Source of the DNA: Holdemania filiformis DSM 12042
GTDB taxonomy: Bacteria > Bacillota_I > Bacilli_A > Erysipelotrichales > Erysipelotrichaceae
Assembly: GCF_000157995.1 (NCBI RefSeq)
Contig: NZ_GG657553.1
Location: 20,877-61,650 of the forward strand
Length of the DNA: 40,774 bases
Direction: 5' to 3'
Position 1 is the first letter of the stretch, and each line of letters starts with the position of its first letter. Under the pieces are notes generated by a model that was given only the letters and a program-made list of their open reading frames with translations, searched no databases and was not told the DNA's origin. A program made the position numbers and the translations under genes. This document shows, piece by piece, positions 8,984 through 16,499 of this stretch.

Positions 8984-9014
8984 CTTATCAGGTTCTTTCA
9001 TAGAACCTGATAAG
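8984..9014. repeat. Perfect 13-bp inverted repeat
   Basis: CTTATCAGGTTCT at 8984-8996 and AGAACCTGATAAG at 9002-9014 are exact reverse complements around a five-base spacer (TTCAT). There is no T run on either side, so it is not a standard terminator. It lies 30 bases after the MBL gene and just before a second, terminator-like hairpin. Confidence 0.7.
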
Positions 9015-9024
9015 TAAAAGGGAA

Positions 9025-9067
9025 GGCAGGACAAAGCTTTATAACGCTTTATCCTGTCTTCTTTTCT
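9025..9067 (+). terminator. Probable terminator after the MBL gene
   Basis: GGCAGGACAAAGC (9025-9037) pairs with GCTTTATCCTGTC (9046-9058), with one C-A mismatch and one G-U pair. TTCTTTTCT follows. It would end the PTS 1 operon on the plus strand. Confidence 0.55.
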
Positions 9068-9360
9068 GAGCGCACCTTTATTTACCATCTCGCGGAGAAT
9101 CAGCACAGAGGTGGCTTGTGACACGCCTAACGCGGTCTCTACATCTTTACGAACAATCAAATCCTTTTCTTCAAACAATGAGATAATCATGTTTTCACGG
9201 GTGTCTGCGGCTAAAGCTTCTAGATTGTTTAGGGATTTACTGGATTTTCTATAATTTACATCATCCGTATTTTCTCTCTTAAATTCGATAATTTTATTCT
9301 TAATCATGATTAAAGCATCTTCTCTTGCTAATCATCTCGCTGATAATCTTGCTGATAACA
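9032..9360 (-). pseudogene. Remnant of a C-terminal winged-helix domain (ATPase- or Fic-type protein)
   Basis: Read on the minus strand from 9307, about 92 residues look like the C-terminal winged helix found in AlbA_2/ATP-binding and Fic-type proteins. The clear part is RKDVETALGVSQATSVLIL, followed by REMVNKGAL and KRYKAL. Upstream in the same frame comes LLSARLSAR, then a stop codon, then LAREDALIMIKN; this recalls the short Leu-Ser repeats before this domain in such proteins. No catalytic domain is present. The frame runs on past 9032 into antisense of the MBL gene and the terminator hairpin, which is not expected for a real C-terminus. It is best read as a decayed fragment. Confidence 0.45.
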
Positions 9361-9422
9361 ATTATTAGTGATAATCAGCAGGAAAGCAACAGGAGCTTTA
9401 GTTTATATTCCTAGCCCCAGAA

Positions 9423-11366
9423 TTATAAGATATTAAAGCAGTCCACTACCTCATCATAACTCTGCTCATAAAGCGTATTGAGGAACAGCGCGTTCTGATG
9501 AAGAAATTGTTTCAACAAATAACTGATCCGCTGGACGTTTTCCCGGCTGCCGTCGCCATATTGATAAAAGATGAAGACGTGCGCTTTATTCTGATTCCAG
9601 GCAATCGGCTTATGGTTGACGAACACCTCAAAAACCGGCCGGGGAATCCGCAGTGCCAGCGTATTGATCAGCACCAGATCCTGTTTCTTTTCGTTGCTGA
9701 TAAAGCTGTCGCGCAACTGTAAATCGCGGAAGAAGGCTTCGCGGTCGCCAAGCTCCTGCGCATAAAGTGAGAAAATAGCGTCATAGACGTCTTGTTTCCG
9801 CTTGAAATCAGTCTTGCGGAAATTGACCGCCTGGAATAACGGCAGCGCCTGCTGATTAAAATACCGAATCAGAAAATCAGAGAGGTCTTTGTATTCAGGA
9901 CTGTCGCGATGATGATTGAATTCAATATAAGTGCTGTGATCCTTCTTCGGCAGGGAGGATGAATAGATATCGGTGATGATCGCGTCGTAAACATCAAGAT
10001 CCGTTTCATAAAGCTCAGTCACCTCCAAAACACGGATGTTTTTAATATACCGGCTGGAAGATGTCATAAGCCGGGCTGCGAAGCTTTCACTGTAATAGCG
10101 ACCCTGACGGGAAACGACGGCGACGTTCATTTTGTTGAACGTATAATTCTGTTTGTAGATCGCAGCGTTAAAAATATAGTAAGCTTCCGCCAGATCGGTT
10201 TCATTCAGATGCACACCGGTCTTATTTTTATAGAACAGAGCGAATAAGGAACACAGGTCGGCAGTCCACAGTCCGATTTTTGTCGAGGTTGTCAGTTCTT
10301 CAGAATCCGTGCAGAAGTTGAATTCTTTTTTCAGGTTCAGACAATAAAGATAGCACGCGAACGCATTGTAAAAGGAAGTGTCCAAACAGCCTTCCAACTC
10401 GTAGTACTGACGGATAAAGGCAAGACTGTCCCGAACCTCCTGAAATATCCCGGGCTGGTCCTCCAAGGGGATCTGATCGGTGCTTTTCAGCGTCATGCAG
10501 CAGGCGATCAGCGCGGCTAACGACAGAATATCATTTTCATGGAGATTCTCTTTAAAATAAGCCGGGAATACGGCATACAGCTCCTTGGCCGCAGTATAGG
10601 CACGCAGCTGCCGGATCCGGTTTTGCCGGGATGAATCGTATTGAATTTCCGAAGCATAGCGGGACCGAGTTTTCGCTAACAGAACATATTGCGTAAGTTT
10701 GATCACATGAATGTTGGGGATTGTGATATCCGGGTGGTTTCCGAAATAGCGCAGAATCTGATCTTGAAGAATCTGCGGATAATCAGTTTGATTTAAGAAC
10801 AACGCCCCAAAAGCGCCAGTGTAGATCTGCGGCTTGTTTTCATGCGCAAAGACTTTGTGTATAAAAATCAGACAGATGCGTTTTGACCATTCGTCACCCT
10901 GGATGATCAGGCCATAGTTCCGCCGGACTTTCATCTCCAGCTGAAACGGATTCAAAATCAGCTGTACCTGATCCAGTGTGCGCAAAATTGTGCTGCGTGA
11001 ACAGAACAGGCTGCCGACTAACGCTTCAACAGAGGTATATGAAGAAGCCGTCAACAGCTTCATCAGGATGAGATAGGCCATGGAAAACGCAGAATAGTTC
11101 AGGTAATCAAAGCGCCGGAATTCTTTGAGCGACTGGGTGAGAAAGGGCGCGGCCGCCTGCGGATCACGAATGGTCAATGAATAACCGACAGCGACTTTGG
11201 TCTCGATAAAGCAGCCTTTGCCGGCCAGCTCGTGGTTGATCAAATCGATTTCCTTACGGATCGTATTGATGGAAACGTTGCAGATTTTGCTTAACTCCTC
11301 ACCGCTGACATAACTGTCGCAGGATGAGATGTGCTGTAAGATTTTCCTTCCAATTGTACTTAACAT
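9423..11366 (-). CDS. Mga/PRD-type PTS-linked transcriptional regulator (paralogue 2)
   Basis: 647 residues, the same length as the protein at 76-2019 and alignable end to end. The HTH at residues 8-60 carries the same SKICNVSINTIRKEIDLIN stretch, so the two may bind related DNA sites. The EIIB-like part reads MNVAVVSRQGRYYSESFA with no Cys at the P-loop position, and the EIIA-like tail (INTLALRIPRPVFEVFV) lacks the active His, as in paralogue 1. The middle region differs more. GAGGG precedes the ATG, and a TATAAT lies close upstream on the minus strand. With paralogue 1 it brackets the PTS 1 cluster. Confidence 0.85.
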   Translation of the reverse strand: MLSTIGRKILQHISSCDSYVSGEELSKICNVSINTIRKEIDLINHELAGKGCFIETKVAVGYSLTIRDPQAAAPFLTQSLKEFRRFDYLNYSAFSMAYLILMKLLTASSYTSVEALVGSLFCSRSTILRTLDQVQLILNPFQLEMKVRRNYGLIIQGDEWSKRICLIFIHKVFAHENKPQIYTGAFGALFLNQTDYPQILQDQILRYFGNHPDITIPNIHVIKLTQYVLLAKTRSRYASEIQYDSSRQNRIRQLRAYTAAKELYAVFPAYFKENLHENDILSLAALIACCMTLKSTDQIPLEDQPGIFQEVRDSLAFIRQYYELEGCLDTSFYNAFACYLYCLNLKKEFNFCTDSEELTTSTKIGLWTADLCSLFALFYKNKTGVHLNETDLAEAYYIFNAAIYKQNYTFNKMNVAVVSRQGRYYSESFAARLMTSSSRYIKNIRVLEVTELYETDLDVYDAIITDIYSSSLPKKDHSTYIEFNHHRDSPEYKDLSDFLIRYFNQQALPLFQAVNFRKTDFKRKQDVYDAIFSLYAQELGDREAFFRDLQLRDSFISNEKKQDLVLINTLALRIPRPVFEVFVNHKPIAWNQNKAHVFIFYQYGDGSRENVQRISYLLKQFLHQNALFLNTLYEQSYDEVVDCFNIL

Positions 11367-11516
11367 TGTTTTTCCCTCTACTAGCTATTATAAAACGTTC
11401 TGAGGTAATTTGAGCAATGGAAAGGCAGAGAGAAGGCGGAAACTTAAAAATAACCGAAAAAAATCTAATATAATCAGATGTCTTTTCTGAATTCATTTAA
11501 AAGCGGTACATACCAA

Positions 11517-11545
11517 TTGTGAAGAGCAGTCGATGAAGTTATAAT
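11517..11545 (+). promoter_or_regulatory. Promoter of the accessory block
   Basis: TTGTGA at 11517-11522 and TATAAT at 11540-11545 are 17 bp apart, a good sigma-A type promoter. It drives the small ORF at 11584 and probably the genes after it. Confidence 0.6.
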
Positions 11546-11583
11546 AACCGTAGAGAGCGGCGTGTGTACGCGAGGGAAAGAGT

Positions 11584-11754
11584 ATGAAAATCACGTGGAT
11601 ATTCTTAATCTTAGCCATAGTCTGTGCTTTGTTTTCAGATAAAATTGATGCGGCTTTTAAAGCGGATCAGAAGCTTAAAAGAATCATTCTGATCTTTAGC
11701 GGCGGCATACTGTTGGTTTGTGTAATTGCAGTCATCGCAAGGAATCTAACTTAA
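11584..11754 (+). CDS. Small two-helix membrane protein, 56 residues
   Basis: ATG at 11584 to TAA at 11754. Two hydrophobic helices (about residues 4-17 and 35-52) are joined by a charged loop (SDKIDAAFKADQKLKR). GAGGGA precedes the start by six bases, and a 17-bp-spaced promoter lies at 11517-11545, so it is probably a real gene. No family is recognised. It stands 77 bases before the Imm68-like gene. The shape fits a small membrane peptide, for example a toxin, a holin-like protein or a regulator, but nothing decides among these. Confidence 0.6.
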   Translation: MKITWIFLILAIVCALFSDKIDAAFKADQKLKRIILIFSGGILLVCVIAVIARNLT

Positions 11755-11831
11755 CAAGACGATTCCTTTGAATACATCGATTAAATATGATTGGGATGCT
11801 GGCAACTTAAATAAGAAAAGAGGCAGATAAA

Positions 11832-12311
11832 ATGGTGATTGAAAAATATTGGGGCAACTATATCGGAGGAACAGACGACAGCTTGACCTTGCTGGATTAT
11901 TTAGCCGGAAAGCAGAAAGATGAAATTCCGCTAAGGGAAATCTTTGCGGATACGGGTCTGGATAAGCTGAACTGGAACTTCCGAAACACGGAAGTTCCGC
12001 TCGAATATAAAGATAAAGAGGGTTGGGAACATGAGTTTGATTTTGCGATCGATCTTGTTACCGATCTGGCCGCACTTCTGTTAGAATGCCGGGTCAATGG
12101 AAAGGTCCCTTTACGGTTAATCCAGAATCCTGCTTCAGATCGGACTATTCGGATAACGACTACTTCAGAGGAGAACGCTTTGATGAATAAAGCGCTGGCT
12201 GATTTTACGAAAGATCCGCTTGCCTATGATCTTCATGAAATGGTACCCGATGAAGAAATGAAAGAAATGGCGCAAGAGTGTGAGAATCTCCGTCAGGAAT
12301 TATTTGAATAA
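11832..12311 (+). CDS. Imm68-like putative immunity protein
   Basis: 159 residues, acidic and soluble. The opening MVIEKYWGNYIGGTDDSLTL and the later DLVTDLAALLLECRVNGKVP stretch match my memory of the Imm68 putative immunity domain family, small proteins found in polymorphic toxin immunity arrays; I could not check this by search. AGAGG lies before the ATG. If correct, it would neutralise a contact-dependent toxin from neighbours or kin. No toxin gene is seen in the window, which fits an orphan immunity gene. The alternative is an uncharacterised small protein. Confidence 0.6.
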   Translation: MVIEKYWGNYIGGTDDSLTLLDYLAGKQKDEIPLREIFADTGLDKLNWNFRNTEVPLEYKDKEGWEHEFDFAIDLVTDLAALLLECRVNGKVPLRLIQNPASDRTIRITTTSEENALMNKALADFTKDPLAYDLHEMVPDEEMKEMAQECENLRQELFE

Positions 12312-12469
12312 GCAAATTTCAGATTTATGAGTATCGCCATCGAAAACGCCAATGCTGCAGGATCGTTTCTGTTTATGATCAGGAATATCGTGAACGTCAT
12401 AATTCGCTGAAATAATAAATTTTCTGTTTCAATAACGGATAGAGTAGAATTTGAAGGGAGGTCAGGTTT

Positions 12470-12988
12470 ATTAAGAGGTTTAAGTTTTTTATCATTCCAA
12501 TATTATTTTTAATTCTGATAGATCAAACTTTAAAAATAATGATATCAAGAAAATTCATGTCGTATGAATTTGATATTCTGTCCGGAATCCTTAGATTTAA
12601 TCCGGTAGTAAATACCCGTTTGTCTTATATCGGAAATTTTTTTGATCCGTTATCAAACCCATTCTTAACGATTCTTCTAAATGTTTTTGCTTTGGGGATT
12701 TTGATATCGGGTTATTCATTGTATAAGGTAAAAAGAGAAAACACTAGTTTTCCAGTAAAAATAATAATGATTTTCGGATTAGCGGGATGCTTGTGCAGTT
12801 TGATCGATAAGTTGTTTTGGGGTGGAAGTCTAGATTTTCTACAGATTCCCAATTTCTTTATTTTTGATTTGAAAGACTGTTATATAACGATGGCAGGAAT
12901 TCCATTTGTGATTCTTGGAATTTCGCATAGTCAGGAAATATCAGTGAAAGAGTATCTGCGTTTTTGCTGGAATAAGTTTAAATTGTAA
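12470..12988 (+). CDS. lspA: Signal peptidase II (LspA)-like protein, probable ATT start
   Basis: 172 residues if translation begins at ATT 12470. Lipoprotein signal peptidase features: a first membrane helix ending LILIDQTLKIM, the FNPVVNTRLSYIGNFF segment, then GLAGCLCSLIDK and GSLDFLQIPNFFIFDLKDC, with candidate catalytic Asp at residues 122 and 136. The first ATG (12539) would cut off the whole first helix. Upstream in this frame there is no ATG, GTG or TTG before the stop at 12452. AAGGGAGG (12455-12461, beginning just after the stop) stands eight bases before ATT. The gene is AT-rich compared with the PTS genes. It diverges from housekeeping LspA and may be an accessory copy. Confidence 0.7.
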   Translation: MKRFKFFIIPILFLILIDQTLKIMISRKFMSYEFDILSGILRFNPVVNTRLSYIGNFFDPLSNPFLTILLNVFALGILISGYSLYKVKRENTSFPVKIIMIFGLAGCLCSLIDKLFWGGSLDFLQIPNFFIFDLKDCYITMAGIPFVILGISHSQEISVKEYLRFCWNKFKL

Positions 12989-13117
12989 AAATTCAATTTC
13001 AAGGATGGAGGAACTGGAAGCGAAAGAACGGATCATGAACGAGTTCATTTGAAAAATAAGATATTCAGAAATTCCAGTTTAAAGGATCGATAAATTTGAA
13101 TTTGGGGAGATGTGCAT

Positions 13118-13510
13118 ATGAATTTATTACAAGAAAGAGATTATGAGTTAATAGCAGAAGCGAAAAAAGCAATTCGTCTAAACTACGATCAAGAGAACTG
13201 TAATCATACCGTAGGAGCAGCTATACGTTGTAAAAACGGCAAAGTATATGTTGGCGTAAATCTTTATTCTTTGCATGGGGCCTGTGCGGAGCAAGTGGCA
13301 ATAGGAACAGCAATCACAAATGGAGAAAGGAACTTTGACGCTATAGTTGCAGTTAGAGGAAAAGAGGGTGAGGAAATCATACCGCCTTGTGGAAACTGCC
13401 GCCAGATATTGCATGACTATATGCCGGATTGTGACGTCATTGTATCAGTAGATGGAGAGCTTAAAAAAAATCAAAGCAAAAACACTTCTGCCTTTTTCTT
13501 ATTCGGTTGA
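13118..13510 (+). CDS. Blasticidin-S/cytidine deaminase-like protein with altered C-terminus
   Basis: 130 residues. Zinc hydrolytic deaminase: SLHGACAEQVA gives Cys56 and catalytic Glu58, and PCGNCRQ gives Cys91 and Cys94. The HTVGAA opening, GVNLYSLHG and spacing resemble blasticidin-S deaminase more than housekeeping Cdd. ATG 13118 is preferred over GTG 13112 because GGGGAGA ends seven bases before it. The last 15 codons read KNQSKNTSAFFLFG, unlike the family. Removing one A from the run of eight A at 13463-13470 restores LKKIKAKTLLPFSYSVE ending at 13514, a canonical tail with LLP. So the gene carries a frameshift near its end, or slips, or the base is a sequencing error. Confidence 0.82.
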   Translation: MNLLQERDYELIAEAKKAIRLNYDQENCNHTVGAAIRCKNGKVYVGVNLYSLHGACAEQVAIGTAITNGERNFDAIVAVRGKEGEEIIPPCGNCRQILHDYMPDCDVIVSVDGELKKNQSKNTSAFFLFG

Positions 13511-13631
13511 ATAAATTCCAGTTTATTAAATGTAATCAGTTTTCGTATAAGAACTTTAATCAGTAAAATCGTGGTAATCATTCTGGAATGAACATTGGCA
13601 ATCAAAAAACAGAAAAATCGAGGAAAAAACA

Positions 13632-13958
13632 ATGGAAGAATTTACGATCAATGAAATGAAAGAAATGCAGAGAAAGCTGCAGGAAAAATATAAAGAACAA
13701 TGGGAAGGGATCTCTCCGGAGGTCGGTAAAAACAAATTACTTTGGATGATCGGCGAGGTGGGCGAAGTGATCGACATCGTAAAAAAACAGGGTGATCGGA
13801 ATGCCTGCCAGAATGAAGCAGTAAGAAAAGAGTTGATCGAGGAATTAGCGGATGTTCTGATGTATTACAATGATGTTCTCTTATGTTATGATATCTCGTC
13901 AGAGGAATTAAAATCCGCGTACATCGAAAAATTTAAAAAAAATATGAAACGCTGGTAA
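13632..13958 (+). CDS. MazG-like nucleotide pyrophosphohydrolase
   Basis: 108 residues, a single all-helical MazG-type domain. The metal-binding pattern is present as GEVGEVIDIV (Glu42, Glu45) and IEELADVLMYYND (Glu71, Asp74). Such enzymes hydrolyse NTPs to NMP and pyrophosphate and often clean up aberrant nucleotides or deplete them during stress. GAGGA precedes the ATG. It follows the deaminase by 120 bases; two nucleotide-acting enzymes in a row may point to a shared role in nucleotide detoxification or antiphage defence. Confidence 0.82.
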   Translation: MEEFTINEMKEMQRKLQEKYKEQWEGISPEVGKNKLLWMIGEVGEVIDIVKKQGDRNACQNEAVRKELIEELADVLMYYNDVLLCYDISSEELKSAYIEKFKKNMKRW

Positions 13959-14028
13959 GGAAGTTCTATTGAAGAGATTCAGGATTTCGGGAATCGAGGA
14001 ACTTCTCAGAAAAGAAGGGATGAATGAA

Positions 14029-14295
14029 ATGAAAACTGAAGAAGAATGCGGTTGGATCGAAAAGATCAGCACGATTTCAAAAAAAGAAGAGTTCATCCGT
14101 TTTCTTGAAGATTTATCTTCGGATTATCAACAACATTTTGAGGAATGGGAAAATACAACAATCTCTGACTATTTGCGGCAAATGGCGAGCTGGATAGAAG
14201 ACGATTCGACCAGTCCGTCCTCAAATATAGCCTGGACAGAGGTTGATTTTCAGGTTCTGGCTAAAATTCTCTATATGGGAAAGCTCTATGAATAG
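14029..14295 (+). CDS. DUF7660-like small protein
   Basis: 88 residues from ATG 14029. The pattern ISKKEEFIRFLEDL, then EEWENTTISDYLRQMASWIED and a C-terminal FQVLAKILYMGKLYE, resembles the DUF7660 family of small proteins that occur beside immunity genes; assignment is from memory. AAGGG stands nine bases before this ATG. A TTG at 13969 with AAGGAAG in front is an alternative that would add 20 residues. It ends the accessory block and is followed by a terminator. Function unknown. Confidence 0.65.
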   Translation: MKTEEECGWIEKISTISKKEEFIRFLEDLSSDYQQHFEEWENTTISDYLRQMASWIEDDSTSPSSNIAWTEVDFQVLAKILYMGKLYE

Positions 14296-14379
14296 AAGAT
14301 ACGTCTCAAAGAAAGTTTCAATCTCACTGATTTTCGAATACGTTAAAATTTAAATATTTAATAAGGAAACTGACTTCCC

Positions 14380-14412
14380 GCAGCGAAAGCTTAACGATCC
14401 GCTGCTTTTTTA
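14380..14412 (+). terminator. Terminator of the accessory block
   Basis: GCAGCG (14380-14385) pairs with CGCTGC (14400-14405), followed by TTTTTTATT. It ends plus-strand transcription after the DUF7660-like gene. Confidence 0.7.
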
Positions 14413-14415
14413 TTG

Positions 14416-14447
14416 GAAAAAGGACGCGGCGAAGCGCTCAGCGTCCT
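14416..14447 (-). terminator. Terminator of the Nif3-like gene
   Basis: AGGACGC (14421-14427) pairs with GCGTCCT (14441-14447). On the minus strand the stem is followed by TTTTT. It lies 47 bases after the minus-strand stop codon at 14494 and is back to back with the plus-strand terminator at 14380. Confidence 0.7.
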
Positions 14448-14493
14448 CTGATACATACTGATTCTCAAGTTTGTTTCATAGCATGAAATAATT

Positions 14494-15348
14494 TTATCTT
14501 TCAGAACAGATCGGAGCCGTCCGATATTGAAACTTATCTCCGGCCTTGATAAAAGTTACAGGCAAGGCGTTGCCGATGACCTCCGGCAGCCAGCGGGCCA
14601 TCGCCTTCATACCCAATTCCTCGCAGTTGAAATGTCCCATTTCCAAAAGAACCTTGTTCCGACCTTGAGCCGCGGCGTCGATCACATACTGTGTCAGCGT
14701 ATAATCGCAGATTTCAAAGGGAATCAATACGTCGGCCTGTTCCGCTTTCCGGATGATCTCGGCATCCTTGGGCGAGCCTGTCACATGCTCGCAGAACAGG
14801 ACGGAGGAAACTTCGCAATCTAAATTTCCGACGATCCGAAGACCGTTTAATTCAAACCGACGGAGGATGAAATCGGCCAGTGTCTGCGCGGGAACAGGCG
14901 GAATCTGGTAAAGCAGCGGTTTCAGCGGATCGTCCGCAACATAATTCTCCCATCCCAGTTCAGACAGGATGCCGGTGAAGATGGAATCCGGATTCACTCG
15001 CTGGGGCTGAAAGGGCAAACCGTTGCCATGCAGCCGGTCATGATCACGCCAGACGACCAACCCGTGATCGTCCGCGAACTGCTTCTTTTCCATGGCAACC
15101 GCGTTGTTCGCTAACATTTCTTCGGTGTTGCCGCTGCCAAAGAAGATGGATTCATGGGTGATAATGAAGTTGATGTTCCGGGCCGCCGCTTTTCGCAGAA
15201 CCTCCATAGTGGCGCAGACAGTGACAGCGACCCCGGTGCATTCCTGATCTGGATCCCCGGTTAAAATCTGATCACGGGTTCCGTGCGGAGATTCAATGAA
15301 GGGTTCGTGCCAGTCCTTGAGCTTGTCGATAATTTCCTGGATTTTCAT
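14494..15348 (-). CDS. Nif3-like dinuclear metal center protein
   Basis: 284 residues. The sequence fits the Nif3/YbgI family (NGG1p-interacting factor 3-like), which forms a hexameric toroid with a two-metal site; the FIITHESIFF and EMGHFNCEELGMKAMARWL segments carry the conserved His and Glu ligands. Its biochemical role is unclear, and GTP cyclohydrolase I-like activity has been proposed for relatives. The ATG at 15348 is chosen because GAGGA lies seven bases upstream and the protein then begins MKIQEIIDKLKDW; the open frame extends 47 codons further but those look non-coding. It is convergent with the accessory block. Confidence 0.85.
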   Translation of the reverse strand: MKIQEIIDKLKDWHEPFIESPHGTRDQILTGDPDQECTGVAVTVCATMEVLRKAAARNINFIITHESIFFGSGNTEEMLANNAVAMEKKQFADDHGLVVWRDHDRLHGNGLPFQPQRVNPDSIFTGILSELGWENYVADDPLKPLLYQIPPVPAQTLADFILRRFELNGLRIVGNLDCEVSSVLFCEHVTGSPKDAEIIRKAEQADVLIPFEICDYTLTQYVIDAAAQGRNKVLLEMGHFNCEELGMKAMARWLPEVIGNALPVTFIKAGDKFQYRTAPICSER

Positions 15349-15494
15349 TTTGAGTTCCTCCTGTCCGGCGTAGTTCCCGGATTCCTTGGGTGTTTCTTCT
15401 TTGTCTATTATAGAATCAGAAACGAGAATCAACATTTCAAAATTTGGTTCATTGAAAGTCAGTTTGCGGATGCTGGCCAGAATTGTCAAAGCAC

Positions 15495-15527
15495 AAAAAA
15501 GCGCAGCCGTTTATGACTCTGCGCTTT
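15495..15527 (-). terminator. Terminator of the HAD phosphatase gene
   Basis: AAAGCGCAG (15498-15506) pairs with CTGCGCTTT (15519-15527). On the minus strand the stem is followed by a run of T. It lies 12 bases after the stop codon at 15539. Confidence 0.8.
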
Positions 15528-15538
15528 ATGAGACGGAT

Positions 15539-16381
15539 TTAGGCTTGATGGACGTTATAATCGAGACACCAGTTAATCGCATCCGCGGCGGATTCTACGA
15601 TGTGTCCAGCTTTGCGCTGCAGCTCGGGACTGCCGCTTTGCATCGCGAAGGTATGATCCGCCCCGGCAAACATTTCCGCGTCGTTAAGCGAATCGCCGAT
15701 GACCGCGATCTCGTTCGCCCGCAGCGAATAGGTCTGTTTGAGGTAATCAATAAAAACTCCTTTATGTGCTGAACCGCTTCCGATCTCCAAAAGCCGTTCG
15801 CCGCTTTGCGCGATAAAACAGGAATGATCCAACTGTTCGCTCAGCTGCCGGCGGGCCGCAAGACAGGCTTCCTGAGAATCAAAGGTTAAGGAAAGCTTGC
15901 CAGCGAGAATACCCTGGGAATCATCGAGATATTGATCCAGCGTGAAATCCATAACCTGTCCAATTCCCAGCTTCGCACATTCTTTCCGATAATGTTCAGC
16001 GATGGGATCCTGGAGATTAGCCAGAATCCGTTCAGAATTCAAACCTTGAACCTGAATCATAGTGCATTGCGGGCATGCCTTCCGGGTGATCTCGACAATC
16101 TGACGGATATGACGGATTGCCAGCGCATGAGTAACGACGAACTGTCCCTGATCGTAACAGACAGCGCCGTTAAATCCTGCGGTTCGGATGTGGGGGAAAC
16201 CATATTTTTCTAACAGATGAATACCGTAGCCGATCATCCGTCCGCTGGCCGCGCTGAATTCGATTCCTGCATTCTGAACCGCTTGCAGCGCCGCTTCATT
16301 GGCCGGACTTAAATCAAAGACTGTTTCTCCATGCCCTTCAAACAATGTGCCGTCAAGATCGCTGACAATCCATTTAATCAT
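15539..16381 (-). CDS. HAD-superfamily Cof-type phosphatase
   Basis: 280 residues. Motif I VSDLDGTLF (nucleophile Asp8, Asp10) and motif IV GDSLNDAEMF (near residue 230), with a large C2-type cap between them, place it in the Cof/YidA group of HAD phosphatases, which act on sugar phosphates and other small phosphates in the cytosol. AGGGGGA lies in front of the ATG. It follows IIA of PTS system 2 on the same strand after 118 bases, so it may dephosphorylate a sugar phosphate from that system; this is inference. Confidence 0.88.
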   Translation of the reverse strand: MIKWIVSDLDGTLFEGHGETVFDLSPANEAALQAVQNAGIEFSAASGRMIGYGIHLLEKYGFPHIRTAGFNGAVCYDQGQFVVTHALAIRHIRQIVEITRKACPQCTMIQVQGLNSERILANLQDPIAEHYRKECAKLGIGQVMDFTLDQYLDDSQGILAGKLSLTFDSQEACLAARRQLSEQLDHSCFIAQSGERLLEIGSGSAHKGVFIDYLKQTYSLRANEIAVIGDSLNDAEMFAGADHTFAMQSGSPELQRKAGHIVESAADAINWCLDYNVHQA

Positions 16382-16499
16382 AAGCGTTTCTTTTCCCCCT
16401 GGTTTTTTTCTCTTTGCTTCTTATTTTACTCTGAAATCAGACCTGAACGGAAGTTGAGATTTCCGCTTATCCGTCGTTGTTTCCGCTTCAGTATGCGGC

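Noticed and set aside
12311-12420. Coding-like stretch YRHRKRQCCRIVSVYDQEYR after the Imm68-like gene
   Set aside because: Too short, no start codon in the right place, no family recognised; possible remnant but not supported.
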